Shown: positions 44,432 through 53,305 of the stretch, in pieces
Layout of the letters: the number at the start of each line of letters is the position of its first letter
How positions within the stretch are numbered: position 1 is the stretch's first letter
Origin: Methylotenera sp.
GTDB lineage: Bacteria > Pseudomonadota > Gammaproteobacteria > Burkholderiales > Methylophilaceae
Direction: 5' to 3'
Length of the DNA: 64,000 bases
Assembly (NCBI GenBank): GCA_002928535.1
Contig: PERG01000003.1
Coordinates: forward strand, 1 to 64,000
Position numbers and translations under genes: made by a program
Notes under the pieces: generated by a model
The model's database searches: none
Told to the model about the DNA's origin: nothing
What the model saw: only the letters and a program-made list of their open reading frames with translations

Positions 44432-46390
44432 CTATGCGGCTTTAGCTTCTTCAGCAGGTTCAAAAGCCAGTGCATTATTCATATGCATACGCAGCACTTT
44501 CAAATCATCCAACTGTGCCTGAATACTTTTCTCGATGGCTTCCAATTCCTGGATACGGTCTTCCAACGTATCGGTCGCCTTGTAAATACGCTTAATACTT
44601 TCCAAGCGGCGACGCAACTGCAATTGATGCTCTCGCACTTGAGATTCCATCGGCGCAATGACTGCTTTTAGCCAATTTTCAATATCACGGTTTGCCACTT
44701 CAAATACATGAATGACACGGCTGGCAAGTGTTTCAAAAAACTTGGTGGTTAAGGTCATTTTTTCGTTGGCAATCATATTGAATGCGGTATTGAACTGCTC
44801 TTTATAAGCGCGTTCCAATTTCGCCAATTCTTTTTGATAACGCAAGGTTGAAAACGCAGGCGGCTCAGATTTACGTAAGCCATGTTCTTTAGCGAATTTT
44901 TCATACATCACGTCCATCATTTTCTTAATCTCATCAATTTGCGTATCAGATGAAATCAGGCGCGTTTTTAGCTCACTAAAGAAATTGTCCATGGCGTCAC
45001 GGATCGTTTTAGTGAAACTCGCATGCGTCATGGTTTCGCGCGTGCTATGCACATGCAACTTAAGCGCTTCCATGCCCAGCAAGGTAAACAAACGATTGGT
45101 ATGCTGCGAGAAAATACTGCGCAAAGCCTGGAAACGCTGCAAACCTTTTTCAAAGTTTTCTTTATCCACTTTGACTTTGTTCATCATGTGTTCAACTACA
45201 TCTTCATTCTTGCCGCGTAAGCCTTGCAACTCGACCAACTGATCGTTAATGCCAGAGAAGCGCGCTTCTAGAATAAGCTGTGAATTGGCAATTAAATCTT
45301 CAATTTCGTTTTGGGTGTTATCACGAACGATTTCTTTTTTGGAAGGAATCAATTCATCTGACAAAGCCTTTTCCAAGGCTAGAATGCGGCTCTTCACCAA
45401 CAACTCATCGTCATTGCTGACTTTAGCCAGCAAGCCTTTTTGCGCAGAAATCGGGAAAATCTGGTTTGCATCCAACCCCAGAAGTTCAGCGCTGGTTTTC
45501 ACCTGTTTGGCGATTTCTTTTTCAATATCGTCTTCGTTTTTCAGCTCATCCCAAAGACCATCAATTTTATTCAGCACGGCTAAGCGGCCTTTTTGCTTCC
45601 AACGTGTACCGCTAATATATTGACGCCAAACTTCGATTTCTGATTTGGTCACGCCAGTATCTGCCGCGAGGATAAATAGCACAGCATGTGCATTTGGCAA
45701 CATATTCAGTGTTAACTCCGGCTCCGTACCAATCGCGTTCAAACCCGGGGTATCCAGAATTACTAAGCCCTGCTCCAGCAAAGGATGAGGAAAATTAATC
45801 ACAGCGTAACGCCAGCAAGGTACATCAATGGTGCCATCTTTATTGATGCTCATCGCATCGTCTGCACTGTTAGGATCGAACAAGCCAAATTTTTCTGCAT
45901 CCTCTACCGACACAGATTTAGTGCTACTGACTTCTTTAAAAGCCTCGACCATACTGTCATTCGACTCCATCTCGAATGGCACTGTCTTCCACTCATCTGG
46001 GTAACGTTTATACTCAGTGGTTGTCGCATCGGATAGTCGGGTTTCGATCGGCAAGAGCATGATAGAGCTGGGCTTGGTCTTGTCGTATAACAATTCGGTT
46101 GGACACATGGTGGTACGGCCGGCACTTGAAGGTAACAGGCGTTGACCATAGTTGGCAAAGAAAATCGCATTAATCAGCTCTGATTTACCGCGCGAGAATT
46201 CGGCGACAAAAGCGACATTCAGTTTATCTTCGCGAAGCCGGTCTAGCAGATGCTGGATACGCTGATCTACCTGAGCATCGTTCAGCTCTTGCTCATTGAG
46301 CCAGCTACGATAATCACAAATAGTATCAACTAAGGCTTTGCGCCATTCAGAATAGGCGGCGAATTGGTATGCTAATTTATTTTCAGCCAT
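44432..46390 (-). CDS. Bacterial dynamin-like GTPase
   Basis: 652 residues. The GTPase domain (about 55-320) has FVAEFSRGKSELINAIF (G1), LVILDTPGLNAIG (G3) and VLNKIDGLW (G4). A long helical stalk with coiled coils follows (about 350-640; LVELQGLRGKNEDVVEHMMN). No membrane helix is obvious. Bacterial dynamin-like proteins remodel or protect membranes; this one has no paralogous partner next to it, although many work as pairs. AAGGA precedes the ATG. Function in this organism not known. Confidence 0.85.
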   Translation of the reverse strand: MAENKLAYQFAAYSEWRKALVDTICDYRSWLNEQELNDAQVDQRIQHLLDRLREDKLNVAFVAEFSRGKSELINAIFFANYGQRLLPSSAGRTTMCPTELLYDKTKPSSIMLLPIETRLSDATTTEYKRYPDEWKTVPFEMESNDSMVEAFKEVSSTKSVSVEDAEKFGLFDPNSADDAMSINKDGTIDVPCWRYAVINFPHPLLEQGLVILDTPGLNAIGTEPELTLNMLPNAHAVLFILAADTGVTKSEIEVWRQYISGTRWKQKGRLAVLNKIDGLWDELKNEDDIEKEIAKQVKTSAELLGLDANQIFPISAQKGLLAKVSNDDELLVKSRILALEKALSDELIPSKKEIVRDNTQNEIEDLIANSQLILEARFSGINDQLVELQGLRGKNEDVVEHMMNKVKVDKENFEKGLQRFQALRSIFSQHTNRLFTLLGMEALKLHVHSTRETMTHASFTKTIRDAMDNFFSELKTRLISSDTQIDEIKKMMDVMYEKFAKEHGLRKSEPPAFSTLRYQKELAKLERAYKEQFNTAFNMIANEKMTLTTKFFETLASRVIHVFEVANRDIENWLKAVIAPMESQVREHQLQLRRRLESIKRIYKATDTLEDRIQELEAIEKSIQAQLDDLKVLRMHMNNALAFEPAEEAKAA

Positions 46391-46586
46391 GATGGTCCTT
46401 AAACCATTATTAACGATTATAACTCTATCATTTTAACGAATTTAATCAAATTAATCAGTTAACTATTCGCGGTATTTCAAATAAAATTCAGATAAGCGGT
46501 TCAAATGTAATGATAAACGGCTAGAACTAATGCAATATTAAACAAAACCATTCTGTTATCATCCTGATTTTGAAGATTGAAATGTG
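46391..46586. other. Divergent spacer, dynamin-like gene / DUF971 gene
   Basis: A 196-base AT-rich region presumably carrying both promoters. I see no repeat, operator or terminator that I can support in it. Confidence 0.4.
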
Positions 46587-46970
46587 ATGAGCGGCCTGAC
46601 CACCACTTCTCCCCGACCGCTGGATATTCGTTTACACCAAGCCTCGCGATTATTGGAAATCAAATTTGATAACAATACCGAATGCATGCTGTCATGCGAA
46701 TTTCTGCGCGTCTATTCGCCATCGGCAGAAGTACGCGGCCATGGGCATGGCCAGGAAGTTTTGCAGACTGGCAAGGAAAATGTCAATATTACCGGGATAG
46801 AACCGATCGGTAATTATGCAGTCAGGCTAACATTCTCCGATGGCCACGATACCGGCCTGTATTCATGGGATTATCTCTATGAATTAGCCGGTAATTATGA
46901 CGCGTTATGGATGGATTATTTAGGCAAACTTGAAGCTGCAGGTATTAAACGAGTTTCGACACCACAATGA
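46587..46970 (+). CDS. DUF971 protein (gamma-butyrobetaine hydroxylase N-terminal-like)
   Basis: 127 residues. PLDIRLHQASRLLEIKFDNN and LSCEFLRVYSPSAEVRGHG, then ITGIEPIGNYAVRLTFSDGH and TGLYSWDYLYEL are typical of the DUF971 family. Homologues occur fused to iron-sulfur proteins or alone, often before ubiE in betaproteobacteria, as here; the exact function is unknown. The ORF opens with GTG (46584) directly followed by ATG (46587); the ATG is chosen. Confidence 0.85.
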   Translation: MSGLTTTSPRPLDIRLHQASRLLEIKFDNNTECMLSCEFLRVYSPSAEVRGHGHGQEVLQTGKENVNITGIEPIGNYAVRLTFSDGHDTGLYSWDYLYELAGNYDALWMDYLGKLEAAGIKRVSTPQ

Positions 46971-47009
46971 TGATCATTCAATCATACATGGATGAAAAGA
47001 CAGAAATTT

Positions 47010-47750
47010 ATGGCAACTGATCCCAAAACCCACTTTGGTTATAAAACCGTAGCAGAATCCGAAAAAGCCAAAAAAGTTGGCGAAGTATTCCATTCGGTCG
47101 CCAGCAAATACGACCTGATGAATGACGTGATGTCAGCGGGTCTGCATCGCACCTGGAAACGATTTGCGGTGGATATCAGCGGTGTTAAAGCCGGCGATAA
47201 GGTGTTGGATATCGCGGGCGGCAGTGGTGACCTTTCAAAGCTTTTTGCACAAAAAGTAGGCAAAAATGGTCAAGTAATCCTGACCGACATTAACGCTTCA
47301 ATGCTGGGCGTAGGGCGGGATCGCATGCTGGACGCCGGTTTGGATGTGCCGGCCTTACAATGTGACGCCGAGAAACTGCCATTTCCAGATGGGCACTTTG
47401 ATTGCGTGATCGTTGCATTTGGCTTACGGAATATGACGCATAAAGAGCTTGCCCTCGCTGAAATGCAACGGGTACTGAAGGTCGGCGGCAGATTACTGGT
47501 ATTGGAATTCTCCAAAGTGTGGCAGCCATTCACTAAAATCTATGATGCGTATTCATTTAAGTTACTTCCATTGATGGGTAAGCTTTTTGCTAAAGACGCC
47601 GAAAGCTATCAGTACCTGGCAGAATCCATCCGTATGCATCCCGATCAAGAAACGTTGAAACAGATGATGACGGATGCAGGCTTGACCAAGGTGGATTATT
47701 ACAACTTGGCTGCAGGTGTCGTAGCCTTGCATAAAGGTTATAAAACCTAA
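47010..47750 (+). CDS. ubiE: Ubiquinone/menaquinone methyltransferase UbiE
   Basis: C-methyltransferase in ubiquinone synthesis. The ATG at 47010 ([14 protein letters not shown]) matches other UbiE starts; the ORF opens 18 bases earlier. [20 protein letters not shown] and HRTWKR are diagnostic, then [15 protein letters not shown] (SAM motif I), [14 protein letters not shown] and [11 protein letters not shown]. About 246 residues. The stop overlaps the ubiJ start (TAATG). In a pathway without menaquinone it would make only ubiquinone. Confidence 0.96.
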   Translation: MATDPKTHFGYKTVAESEKAKKVGEVFHSVASKYDLMNDVMSAGLHRTWKRFAVDISGVKAGDKVLDIAGGSGDLSKLFAQKVGKNGQVILTDINASMLGVGRDRMLDAGLDVPALQCDAEKLPFPDGHFDCVIVAFGLRNMTHKELALAEMQRVLKVGGRLLVLEFSKVWQPFTKIYDAYSFKLLPLMGKLFAKDAESYQYLAESIRMHPDQETLKQMMTDAGLTKVDYYNLAAGVVALHKGYKT

Positions 47751-48349
47751 TGTTTAAAAGTGCAGCAACCCGTTTATTGCAACACCTGCTTGCCCAGAAC
47801 AGCTGGGCGCATGCTTTGTTACAGCCTTTTACCGGAAAGTCGGTGAAGCTGGATTTCATGCTCATTGATTTCAGCCTGGTGATCCTTGAGAACGGTGATC
47901 TTGCTATGGCGGGTGAGACCAATACAGCCGATGCCACAGTCAGGATTTCACCGAGCACTCTAATGCGGCTGTTAGCCAAAGATGAAGCAGCCAAACTACA
48001 GATTTCGGTAGAAGGAGATACCGAACTGGCAACGGAGCTCGCTAAAGTATTTACTAACATGCGTTGGGATTATGAGGATGACCTTAGTAAAGTTGTCGGC
48101 GATATTCCCGCCAGTAAATTTGGTCGACTGCTGCGTACAACATCACATCAAATTAAGGACACAGGCACCAATTTAGGTGAAATGTTGTTTGAATACTGGC
48201 AGGAAGAAAACCCCCTGATCGCCAAAAAACGCCATGTAGAACAGTTCAACCAGGATGTTGATACTTTACGCGCGGATGTTGATCGCATGGAAAAAAGACT
48301 TGAGAAATTAGCCCAAAAACTCAGCAATCCTTCTCCACCTAAATCATAA
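47750..48349 (+). CDS. ubiJ: Ubiquinone biosynthesis accessory factor UbiJ
   Basis: 199-residue protein with an N-terminal SCP2-like lipid-binding domain (FSLVILENGDLAMAGETNTA) and a C-terminal helical region ending in a coiled coil (DVDTLRADVDRMEKRLEKLA). UbiJ binds the ubiquinone lipid intermediates and organises the Ubi complex with UbiE and UbiK. It overlaps ubiE by one base and is followed by ubiB after 5 bases, the usual ubiE-ubiJ-ubiB order. Confidence 0.93.
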   Translation: MFKSAATRLLQHLLAQNSWAHALLQPFTGKSVKLDFMLIDFSLVILENGDLAMAGETNTADATVRISPSTLMRLLAKDEAAKLQISVEGDTELATELAKVFTNMRWDYEDDLSKVVGDIPASKFGRLLRTTSHQIKDTGTNLGEMLFEYWQEENPLIAKKRHVEQFNQDVDTLRADVDRMEKRLEKLAQKLSNPSPPKS

Positions 48350-48354
48350 AAACT

Positions 48355-49947
48355 ATGCGTATCTTCCGGCTTTTTTACATCATTTATGTGGCTTTGCGCT
48401 TTGGTTTAGACGAATTCATTTTTGATTGCCAGCCTAGCCAAAATTTTGGTCCTAGCCCAAATGAAGAAAGCTTGAAGTTTAAGTTACTTAGAGGAACGAT
48501 TAAAGGCGCTTTATGCTGGCGCAGCAAAAAGCTCAACCGTGGTGTTCGGTTAAGATTAGCTTTAGAAACGTTAGGGCCAATCTTTGTTAAGTTTGGACAA
48601 CTCCTCTCTACACGCCGTGACCTCATACCGCTAGATGTTGCCGACGAACTGGCCAAACTCCAAGACCAAGTACCGCCTTTTCCATATAAAGACGTTGAAA
48701 CAATCATTCAACAAACCTACAACCTGCCAATTGATCAAGTCTTCTCAGACTTTGATCAAATCGCCGTGGCGAGTGCATCCGTGGCGCAAGTCCATTTCGC
48801 CTACTTGCTGGATGGTACGCCGGTAGCCGTTAAAATATTGCGTCCCGGCATTGCCGCAGTGATTAATAAAGACTTGGTATTGCTAGACACCGCGGCCTGG
48901 TTACTTGAATCTCTATCCACAGAAGGCAAGCGTTTGAATCCGCGGGAAATTGTGGCTGAGTTCTCGATGCACACCCACAGTGAGCTTAACCTGACCTTGG
49001 AAGCGGCTAACTGCTCTCAGCTTGCACGCAACTTCCCAGATAAAAGTCTACTTGTGCCAGAAGTCTATTGGGACTTTTGTCGTGAGCAGGTGATGGTGAT
49101 GCAGCGCATGCAAGGCACGCCCGTGAGCCAGCTTGCCACCCTGCGTGCTAAAAACATTGATCTCACTAAATTGGCCCGCGATGGCGTCGAGATATTTTTT
49201 ACTCAGGTATTCCGTGATGGATTCTTTCATGCAGACATGCATCCAGGCAATATCCAGGTGGCGGATGATGGCCGTTATATAGCACTGGACTTCGGCATCA
49301 TGGGCACGCTGTCGGATAACGACAAATACTACCTGGCCCGTAATTTCCTGGCGTTTTTCAACCGAGATTATCGTGACGTCGCCATCGCCCATATTGAAGC
49401 CGGCTGGGTACCCAAAAATACTAACGCAGAAGCGCTGGAAACCGCAGTACGTGCCATTTGCGAACCGATCTTCGATAAACCGCTTAAGGATATTTCTTTC
49501 GGTAGGACCTTATTGAGTCTCTTCCAAATGTCGCGCAGGTTCGGCGTGATTATCCAGCCGCAACTCATCATGCTGCAAAAAACCTTATTGAATATTGAAG
49601 GTTTAGGTCGCGACTTGGATCCAAATCTTGACCTATGGAAAAGTGCGCAGCCGTTCTTAACCAAATGGATGGATGAACAAATCGGCTGGCGCAGCATTGT
49701 GAAAAACCTGCGTACCGAATTACCTTACATCGCTAAAAATTTACCCAAAATGCCCCGCCTGGTACGCCAGTTTCTAAACCAGCAGACGGTAGCCGAAGAC
49801 GAAGCGCCTATTCGCCTGGTAATGTATGACTTGATAAAAGTGCAGCAGCAGCAAGCACGCTGGCAAAAAAGACTGACCTTAGCTATTATTTTATTGTTAG
49901 TGCTGCAAGTGGCGGGTGTGGTGGCTTTTGGTTTTGTAGCCATCTAA
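48355..49947 (+). CDS. ubiB: Ubiquinone biosynthesis kinase-like protein UbiB
   Basis: 530-residue atypical kinase of the ABC1/UbiB family. The invariant KxGQ motif appears as FVKFGQLLSTRRDLIP, followed by ASASVAQVHFA (Ala-rich loop), GTPVAVKILRPG (Lys), FFHADMHPGNI (catalytic Asp-Asn) and IALDFGIMG (DFG). Two hydrophobic segments at the C-terminus (LTLAIILLLVLQVAGVVAFG) anchor it in the membrane. Needed for early ubiquinone steps. Confidence 0.96.
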   Translation: MRIFRLFYIIYVALRFGLDEFIFDCQPSQNFGPSPNEESLKFKLLRGTIKGALCWRSKKLNRGVRLRLALETLGPIFVKFGQLLSTRRDLIPLDVADELAKLQDQVPPFPYKDVETIIQQTYNLPIDQVFSDFDQIAVASASVAQVHFAYLLDGTPVAVKILRPGIAAVINKDLVLLDTAAWLLESLSTEGKRLNPREIVAEFSMHTHSELNLTLEAANCSQLARNFPDKSLLVPEVYWDFCREQVMVMQRMQGTPVSQLATLRAKNIDLTKLARDGVEIFFTQVFRDGFFHADMHPGNIQVADDGRYIALDFGIMGTLSDNDKYYLARNFLAFFNRDYRDVAIAHIEAGWVPKNTNAEALETAVRAICEPIFDKPLKDISFGRTLLSLFQMSRRFGVIIQPQLIMLQKTLLNIEGLGRDLDPNLDLWKSAQPFLTKWMDEQIGWRSIVKNLRTELPYIAKNLPKMPRLVRQFLNQQTVAEDEAPIRLVMYDLIKVQQQQARWQKRLTLAIILLLVLQVAGVVAFGFVAI

Positions 49948-50017
49948 TGGATTTGGAGTAAATTAATTATAATTTGCAGGGGCTTGCCCCATGTGATCAT
50001 GTCAGGGGGAAGCTTTC

Positions 50018-51484
50018 GTGTTGATCTGGTTTGTAGTCATTTACCTGTTAATTTCCATCAGCATTGGCCTGGTGGCCGCAACACGTGTTAAAAATACCAA
50101 AGATTATGCAGTTGCTGGCCGCCACTTGCCTTTACCCGTGGTGATTGCCACTGTATTTGCTACCTGGTTTGGTGCCGAAGCCGTATTTGGTGTCTCTGCC
50201 ACGTTCGTGCAGGAAGGCTTGAACGGCGTGGTTGCCGATCCATTCGGCTCCAGCATGTGCCTCATCATTGCTGGCTTCTTTTTCTCTACGCAGTTATACA
50301 AACTCAACATCATCACGCTGGGTGATTTTTACCGTATGCGTTACAACCGCACGGTGGAAGTACTTACGACCATTGCCATTGTGGTTTCCTACCTAGGGTG
50401 GGTAGCCGCGCAAATTAAGGCTTTGGGCCTCATTTTCAACCTCATCAGCAACGGCGCCATCAGTGAAGATGCCGGTATGGTGCTCGGTACTGCCATCGTG
50501 CTCACCTATACCACGCTAGGTGGTATGCTATCCGTAGCGATTCTGGACTTTGTACAGATGATCGTCGTCATTGGGGGTTTGCTGTTCATTGGCTATGTGG
50601 TTTCCGGCATGACCGGGGGCGTAATGCCGGTCATCGAACATGCCGACGCAGCTGGCAAACTGGACTTCTGGCCGAAAGGGGATGTCTGGATGTGGATTAC
50701 CTTTATTGGCGCCTGGATGACCATGATGCTAGGGTCAATACCGCAACAAGACGTATTTCAGCGCATTACTTCGGCGAAAAGTGCCAAGATCGCACTCTGG
50801 GGTTCAATTTTCGGTGCCTCTATCTACTTCTGCTTTACTTTCGTGCCGATGTTTATTGCTTACGCAGCTACGATGATAGATCCGGCTTTTTTTGGCAAAA
50901 TGGTGATAGAAGATTCCCAGCGTGTATTACCTACACTGGTATTACAACATACGCCGTTATTGGCGCAGGCTATCTTCTTTGGCGCAGTGTTATCCGCCAT
51001 CATGAGCTGCTCATCTGCGACTTTACTCGCGCCCTCGGTTTCTTTTGCTGAAAATATCGTTAAAGGCTATATGCCCCATTTAACCGATAAAGGTTTTCTG
51101 AAAGTAATGCGTATCTGCCTGGTAGGGTTCTCTGGCTGCGTACTGCTATATGCCCTGAACTCAGAGCGGTCTATTTTTGGCATGGTGGAATCGGCTTATA
51201 AAATTACCTTGGCAGGCGCTTTTGTACCCTTATTCTTTGGTGCTTTCTGGAAAAAAGCTACTAATCAAGGTGCTCTGGCAGCCATTATTGGGGGTATAAG
51301 TACTTGGGTCTTAGTTGAGGCTCTAATTGGCAAAGCGAGTTTGGTACCACCACAATTGATTGGCCTGGGCGTCAGTATCATCGCCATGATTGCAGGCTCA
51401 CTGTTACCGCAAAAGATTGCCCATACGTTGCCGGAGCAGGCTAGTTATCTCCATGCGCATGCATCACATCCACACCAGCATTAA
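50018..51484 (+). CDS. Sodium:solute symporter family transporter
   Basis: 488 residues with about 13 membrane segments. KDYAVAGRHLPLPVVIAT, TWFGAEAVFGVSATFVQEG, FYRMRYNRTVEVL and MLGSIPQQDVFQRITSAKSA are typical of the SSF group. Substrate not predictable from sequence; no close match to PutP-specific residues was tested. GTG start with GGGGGA 8 bases upstream. The C-terminus is His-rich (HAHASHPHQH), possibly metal-binding. Convergent with mutM with a 4-base gap. Confidence 0.88.
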   Translation: MLIWFVVIYLLISISIGLVAATRVKNTKDYAVAGRHLPLPVVIATVFATWFGAEAVFGVSATFVQEGLNGVVADPFGSSMCLIIAGFFFSTQLYKLNIITLGDFYRMRYNRTVEVLTTIAIVVSYLGWVAAQIKALGLIFNLISNGAISEDAGMVLGTAIVLTYTTLGGMLSVAILDFVQMIVVIGGLLFIGYVVSGMTGGVMPVIEHADAAGKLDFWPKGDVWMWITFIGAWMTMMLGSIPQQDVFQRITSAKSAKIALWGSIFGASIYFCFTFVPMFIAYAATMIDPAFFGKMVIEDSQRVLPTLVLQHTPLLAQAIFFGAVLSAIMSCSSATLLAPSVSFAENIVKGYMPHLTDKGFLKVMRICLVGFSGCVLLYALNSERSIFGMVESAYKITLAGAFVPLFFGAFWKKATNQGALAAIIGGISTWVLVEALIGKASLVPPQLIGLGVSIIAMIAGSLLPQKIAHTLPEQASYLHAHASHPHQH

Positions 51485-51488
51485 TGGG

Positions 51489-52322
51489 TCATAACTTACG
51501 CTTTTGGCAGGATGCGCAATAAAAAGTTGAGCGCTGTCCAAGACGTATGCATTTGATCGGCTTAAGGCATACTTTACATGGCTCATTAGTGCGGCCATAG
51601 ACATAATAGCTTTGCTGAAAATAACCAGGGTTTCCATCGGCACCGAAAAAATCCCTTAAGCTGCTGCCTCCCGCTGCCAACGCGTCACTCAAAGTAGCCT
51701 TAATTTCAGCTACCAGTTTTTTACATTGCGCTAAGGTGAGGACTTTCGCTGGTGTTTCCGGATGGATACGCGCCCTGAACAAGGATTCGGAAGCATAGAT
51801 ATTCCCGACCCCTACCACTACATGCCCGTCCATAATGGCATTCTTAATCGCCAGCGTTTTATTGGCTAATGCACGGTGCAGATATGGTCCATTGAAATCC
51901 TCATCAAGCGGCTCAGGCCCCAGTGAATCAAGCAGCATATGGCGAGGCTTATCGTGCGCAGCATCCTTTTCCAGCCACAGTACAGCACCGAAACGGCGAG
52001 GATCACGCAATCGCAAGACCTGAACACTTTCAAATTCAATGTCAAAATGATCGTGTTTTTCAGCCGGGTAATGGTCATCGAGCAAGCAGATGCGGCCCGA
52101 CATACCCAGATGCAGCAATAAAGTGCCGCTATCGAATTCACACAGGATATATTTAGCGCGACGCGTCAGCGCACGCAAAGTTTGGTGTGGGAGGGTTTCA
52201 ACAAGATGTTGCGGAATTGGCCAGCGCAGCGTGACATGCCGGATGGTAACCGACTTAACCGTCTGGCCGACTAGCGGTAACATCCCGCGCCGTGTGGTCT
52301 CAACCTCTGGTAATTCAGGCAT
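51489..52322 (-). CDS. mutM: Formamidopyrimidine-DNA glycosylase
   Basis: Removes 8-oxoguanine and formamidopyrimidines from DNA. It begins PELPEVETTRRGMLP with the catalytic Pro2 and Glu3; LHLGMSGR follows and KNAIMDGHVVVGVGNIYASE is the helix-two-turn-helix. A C-terminal zinc finger has CKVCLKPIKCIRLGQRSTFY and CASCQKRKL. 277 residues. It follows the DUF4340 gene after 21 bases and may be co-transcribed with the exporter operon. Confidence 0.97.
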   Translation of the reverse strand: MPELPEVETTRRGMLPLVGQTVKSVTIRHVTLRWPIPQHLVETLPHQTLRALTRRAKYILCEFDSGTLLLHLGMSGRICLLDDHYPAEKHDHFDIEFESVQVLRLRDPRRFGAVLWLEKDAAHDKPRHMLLDSLGPEPLDEDFNGPYLHRALANKTLAIKNAIMDGHVVVGVGNIYASESLFRARIHPETPAKVLTLAQCKKLVAEIKATLSDALAAGGSSLRDFFGADGNPGYFQQSYYVYGRTNEPCKVCLKPIKCIRLGQRSTFYCASCQKRKL

Positions 52323-52343
52323 GCGCTTTTATGTATCCATCAA

Positions 52344-53237
52344 CTATTTATCAAGGTTGATCGGCGGATTCAACATGGTAAAACCTGCATCCGGCGGAAA
52401 GTGATACAGCAATCCTTCGTCAGGCCGCGCCAATATCAATTCCGGTGATTCCTGGATTTTGTCAAAATGAACTTTGCCACCATCACGCAATTTGATTTCA
52501 AATGACGGGTAAGTCGTTTTGCGATCCGGCGTATAGAGCTCTACAGCTTTTGCCTGTGTTTGCAGCCAGGAAAAATCCAGCCATTCGTTGAGCTCATTTT
52601 GCTGGGGCTTAGCCTTGGCAATTGAAACCTTCCATTGACCGTCAACTAAATCCAAGTTTAGTCGTGACTCTTCCCACTGCTCGAGGCGGCTGAAATCAAA
52701 GCCTGCTACTTTTTCGGTTGGCTTCAAAGGCGCTTTATCGACCATTTCAATCACTTGCGTGGCCGCTGCTTCTGAATAACTATTCGGCAATAGGTAAATG
52801 ACCTTATCGTGCATTACATATTGCTCGTCAGTCACCGGATTATAAGTACCGAACAAAAAGATTTCGACATCGTTTTTATTGCGGAATAGTTGAAGTTTGA
52901 TGGCAGGATTCTGTAAGCCGTATTTTTCCAAATCACTACTATTGACTTTAGCTTCAGTCTTGGCGGCAATCACGCTTAAAATCCGTTGCACAGAGGCTTG
53001 ATCAGCGCGGGCTTTATAAGGTGCTGTTAATTGCCAGTAACCACCCACTTTTTCAAATGTCACCGGCGCTTTGGTCGGGAATTCAATGCTGATAGCATTG
53101 AATTCTGCCATCTTATAATTCGAGACTTCATAGGTGGTATCAGTCTCAGCACCTGGTTTAGGCCGTAAATAAAGAAATGCTACTAAGCCTGCCACCACCA
53201 ACAATAGGATGAGATTAAGCAACCAACGATTTTTCAT
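52344..53237 (-). CDS. DUF4340 domain protein
   Basis: 297 residues: one N-terminal membrane anchor (LLNLILLLVVAGLVAFLYLR), then a periplasmic beta-rich region with FEKVGGYWQLTAPYKARADQ, GLQNPAIKLQL and VDGQWKVS. DUF4340 proteins usually follow Gld-type ABC exporter genes, as here; their role is unknown. It is the last of an ATPase-permease-GldG-DUF4340 series. The gap to GldG is 68 bases. Confidence 0.85.
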   Translation of the reverse strand: MKNRWLLNLILLLVVAGLVAFLYLRPKPGAETDTTYEVSNYKMAEFNAISIEFPTKAPVTFEKVGGYWQLTAPYKARADQASVQRILSVIAAKTEAKVNSSDLEKYGLQNPAIKLQLFRNKNDVEIFLFGTYNPVTDEQYVMHDKVIYLLPNSYSEAAATQVIEMVDKAPLKPTEKVAGFDFSRLEQWEESRLNLDLVDGQWKVSIAKAKPQQNELNEWLDFSWLQTQAKAVELYTPDRKTTYPSFEIKLRDGGKVHFDKIQESPELILARPDEGLLYHFPPDAGFTMLNPPINLDK

Positions 53238-53305
53238 GCCTGACTCACTTAACTTTATCTATAAGAATATCTGCGCGTTTCACACTTAAATTGCTAACTA
53301 ATACA

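Noticed and set aside
47590-48060. 156-aa minus-strand ORF opposite ubiE/ubiJ
   Set aside because: Lies across two overlapping conserved genes on the other strand; no family features.
49978-49991. GGGGCTTGCCCC palindrome before the symporter gene
   Set aside because: Only a four-base loop and stem of four, no U-tract, no known riboswitch features.
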